From: Paraescarpia echinospica
Lineage: Eukaryota > Annelida > Polychaeta > Sabellida > Siboglinidae
Direction of reading: 5' to 3'
Length of the DNA: 64,000 nucleotides
Assembly: GCA_020002185.1 (NCBI GenBank)
Contig: CM034533.1
Coordinates: 66,553,612-66,617,611 of the forward strand
Of this stretch, positions 58,328-64,000 are shown piece by piece. Position 1 is the stretch's first letter. Every line of letters begins with the position of its first letter. The translations under genes and the position numbers were made by a program. The notes under the pieces were generated by a model. That model was not told where the DNA came from. It was given only the letters and a program-made list of their open reading frames with translations, and did not search any database.

Positions 58328-60835
58328 TAGCCTAGCAAAAGGTCCGCCAAGCTATCAAAAACTGAATTACGAACACCTGTAGCGTTTGGACTTTCCGTCG
58401 TGTATTTGTTTTTAAATTCTGTCCCCAGAAGTGTTTCTTTATGACACAATATAAGGCAATTCTTTTAAAGAGAACGTATGCAGGATTGTATGATCTAGCA
58501 GACGACATGCCGCCTTAGTAATGTAATGCACATATGTAATGCCATTATCAACATTGTTGATGCAAAGACAAAGCTTGACGGAGGTCACGTGATAATTTTG
58601 ATTGTGACGTAGACAAACCGCGATGTACCGGATCCATCATTTGTCGTCGTCTCGGTTGATCGCTGCCACTTTTTCATCGCTTCTGTCACGTGTCCTCTAC
58701 TTTTGTAGCACTCCCTAACATTTATGTTCTCCCAGTCTATCCGATGATTATCAGTGGCCGTGAGTCTATGAGGGCCGACATGCTGATGGTGGACTGCGAC
58801 CATTTCTGTTCACTCCTTCTAGGCCTACTCTATGTGTATCGTGCGTTATGATAACTCTTGCCAGTCGTTGCACACTAAAAGTCGTAGCATCACCGTCTCG
58901 CTTGAAAAAGCCATGATCTCACACTAGAGGGGACACTTGCCCGTGTTAACGTAAGTTGTATTTAGCAACGATAGAAGAATGAATTTTGTTGAAATAATCT
59001 CAAAGGTTACGTCGGTAAAGGCTAGTATACACTGGCACTTTTCGCCCGACCAGACTAGATTTGTTGTCCCTTCTGGGAATTTATGGATTATTTATTAAGA
59101 TTAAGAAGATCAGACCAGGCCAGACCAGACAAAACTAAACTCCCTCCGACTTTCAAGTTTACGTGATTATAACGTCACACCGTCTTCCTGTATAGCGCAG
59201 TCGGTGTCGGTCGGTGTAAATGATTGTCTGGTCGGGCAAAAAATACCAATGTATCCCGGCCTAAAAATACACTTGCACGCATCTCGATTGTACAAATGAG
59301 ATTTGCCCTTAAATACCAATAACTCTATAAATATGGCGTATTTTGAGAAACAAAATAAATAGGTCTTAGTTCAACCCATGGGGCCGTAGATTAATCCCTG
59401 AAAGTTTGGCGCTCCTGATGCAAGCCGTCTAATAAGAGTAAAACGTTAACATGCCCGCATATCCTTGCATGTACTCTGTCTCTTCCTCGATTTACTTGCA
59501 ACCATTTGCACAATGTATAACATACTACAATGCATATCTCGACCAAATTTCAAGTTAAGGCCCTTGCCTTTGTGTGTAATTATATGTTGTTTATCTGCGA
59601 ATGAACCCAACAAGGTCCGGTGTAATAACAAGCCGAGAGTAGGGCATCCAGGACCAAAAACATTGCTTCTAAGGTGACTTGTTTTTTCTCAATAATAACA
59701 ATGATATCTTTATTCGTGTACAGGATTCGTACACATAATAAGGCACATACATACAATTGTCACAGGTGTTGTTGTATTATTGCACGTGTGTGTGTGCGCG
59801 CGCGCATTCATGCGTGTGTGCGCACGTTGTCTATGGGGACAGGGTTGTCACAAACAACCACCTTAGTACGTAAGCAACGATGTTGCACAAGCGTCCACTG
59901 TTGTATTCTTCTTGCTGAAGGTTCTGTTGGACAACTGCATTCAGTTGAGAAAGTACGTTTAGTCTGATAAGCACAGTCGAACCTCGCTTTACGACTCGAC
60001 AATACAGCCACCTCTCAATAAAGATCACTCTGGGTTAGTGTCAATTTATTTTTGTAACAGGAAATTAGTCCTGCTAATGCGGTCACCTCACTTTTGGGGT
60101 CACTATGATCCAGGCCGAGGATGGCCGTAATAGCGAAATTCCACTCTACGTTTAATTGGATAGGCACGTTCAGCTAAGAAAGTACGTTTCGTCGCGAACC
60201 AGCTGTACCTGGTGTTAGAACAAAATTACTGGTCGTGCAGCGTCGTATCCCACTTAACATAACATATTCAATTAGCAAATGCTCGAAATATATGTCGATT
60301 AACAAAATAATCATATCCTTTACATCTTGAACACATTCACGTACCTTTCAACAGTTATACGTTAATTGCTCCTTGCCTAGTATCGGCGCAATGCGGCTTG
60401 TTGGACGATAAAGTAAGATGAAGTGCGACAACTGTGGTCTACTCAGTTAAAGAAGCAGTTAGAGCGAGCGACTAGAGAAGACAGTTAGATGTGGAGGTAG
60501 GTGGCAGTGTTTGTCGCTTGTCGTCTTGTCACTAACTGCTCCACTAGCTGTGGACGTAGGTGGCAGTGGAGGTGCCGCAATAGCTGTCGCACTCATCTTT
60601 AGCAAATACGACACTAATAAGAACACTGTCAGCTGGTTCAACACACCGGCAAGCCAGCACCGAGACTGAACCAAACTGTCACACAATAGCATGAATACAA
60701 ATACCATGAATATATGGCGTAAGTGGTTATTAGTTTCATGAACGTAATAACTACTGGCGTACAAGAAGGCCAGTTCAGGGGATAGCCAGCCGAACGTTTT
60801 GTTTCAACAAACGCATCTGGTTAGGCCCACTGGAC
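58328..60835. other. Spacer, no gene recognised
   Basis: Apart from the MITE at 59018-59262 and a GT/GC run at 59786-59826, no structure or domain-bearing ORF was found. A minus-strand retroposon tail may lie near 59690-59720 (AATAAAGATATCATTG). A duplicated GTGGA(G/C)GTAGGTGGCAGTG(T/G) stretch lies at 60490 and 60550. Confidence 0.4.
59018..59262. mobile_element. MITE-like inverted-repeat element, 245 bp
   Basis: The left end, AGGCTAGTATACACTGG, runs on through a variable CACTTTTC into GCCCGACCAGAC. It is matched by the reverse complement of the right end (AGGCCGGGATACATTGG and GCCCGACCAGAC). The element is non-coding. Confidence 0.65.

Positions 60836-64000
<3,165 letters not shown>

Overview
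The window looks like nuclear DNA of an invertebrate animal. Genes are split by introns with GT-AG splice sites, exons are GC-richer than the AT-rich introns and spacers, long CA/GT microsatellites occur, and many decayed LINEs and DNA transposons are present. The repeat types would suit a mollusc or other lophotrochozoan, but the sequence alone does not fix the species. No rRNA, tRNA, CRISPR or bacterial-type operon was seen.

Layout. (1) 1-12.57 kb is the 3' part of a tandem gene duplication. It holds the terminal coding exon (7635-7805) of an upstream copy of an SLC18B1-like MFS transporter gene, preceded by about 30 copies of a 45-bp minisatellite. A 5.4-kb Kolobok-like transposon (386-5801) sits in its last intron. 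(2) 12.6-18 kb is spacer with a dead Jockey/CR1-like LINE. (3) 17979-34150 is the downstream SLC18B1-like gene. Twelve exons join in frame to a 534-residue product resembling vesicular polyamine transporters. Several of its exon/intron junctions carry their own tandem array (exons 1, 3, 7, 9, 12). (4) 30.3-36.9 kb repeats the first 12.6 kb without the large transposon. (5) 37.4-49 kb is a LINE graveyard containing a Tc1/mariner element (40124-41503) inserted at the 5' end of a LINE. (6) 49032-50288 is an intact, unrecognised 417-codon ORF, followed by twin GT arrays. (7) 54511-58321 is a complete hAT transposon whose six-exon transposase is in frame except for one stop at codon 20. (8) 60836-64000 (minus) is the 3' end of an EGF-repeat, single-pass receptor gene with NPxY and YxxL tail motifs.

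The cellular genes are the transporter pair and the EGF receptor, with the 417-codon ORF unassigned. They show no sign of acting together. The most unusual structure is the repeated tandem amplification at splice junctions of one gene, in units of 12, 39, 45 and 75 bp, all multiples of three. Three of these arrays read open and in frame into the adjoining exon.
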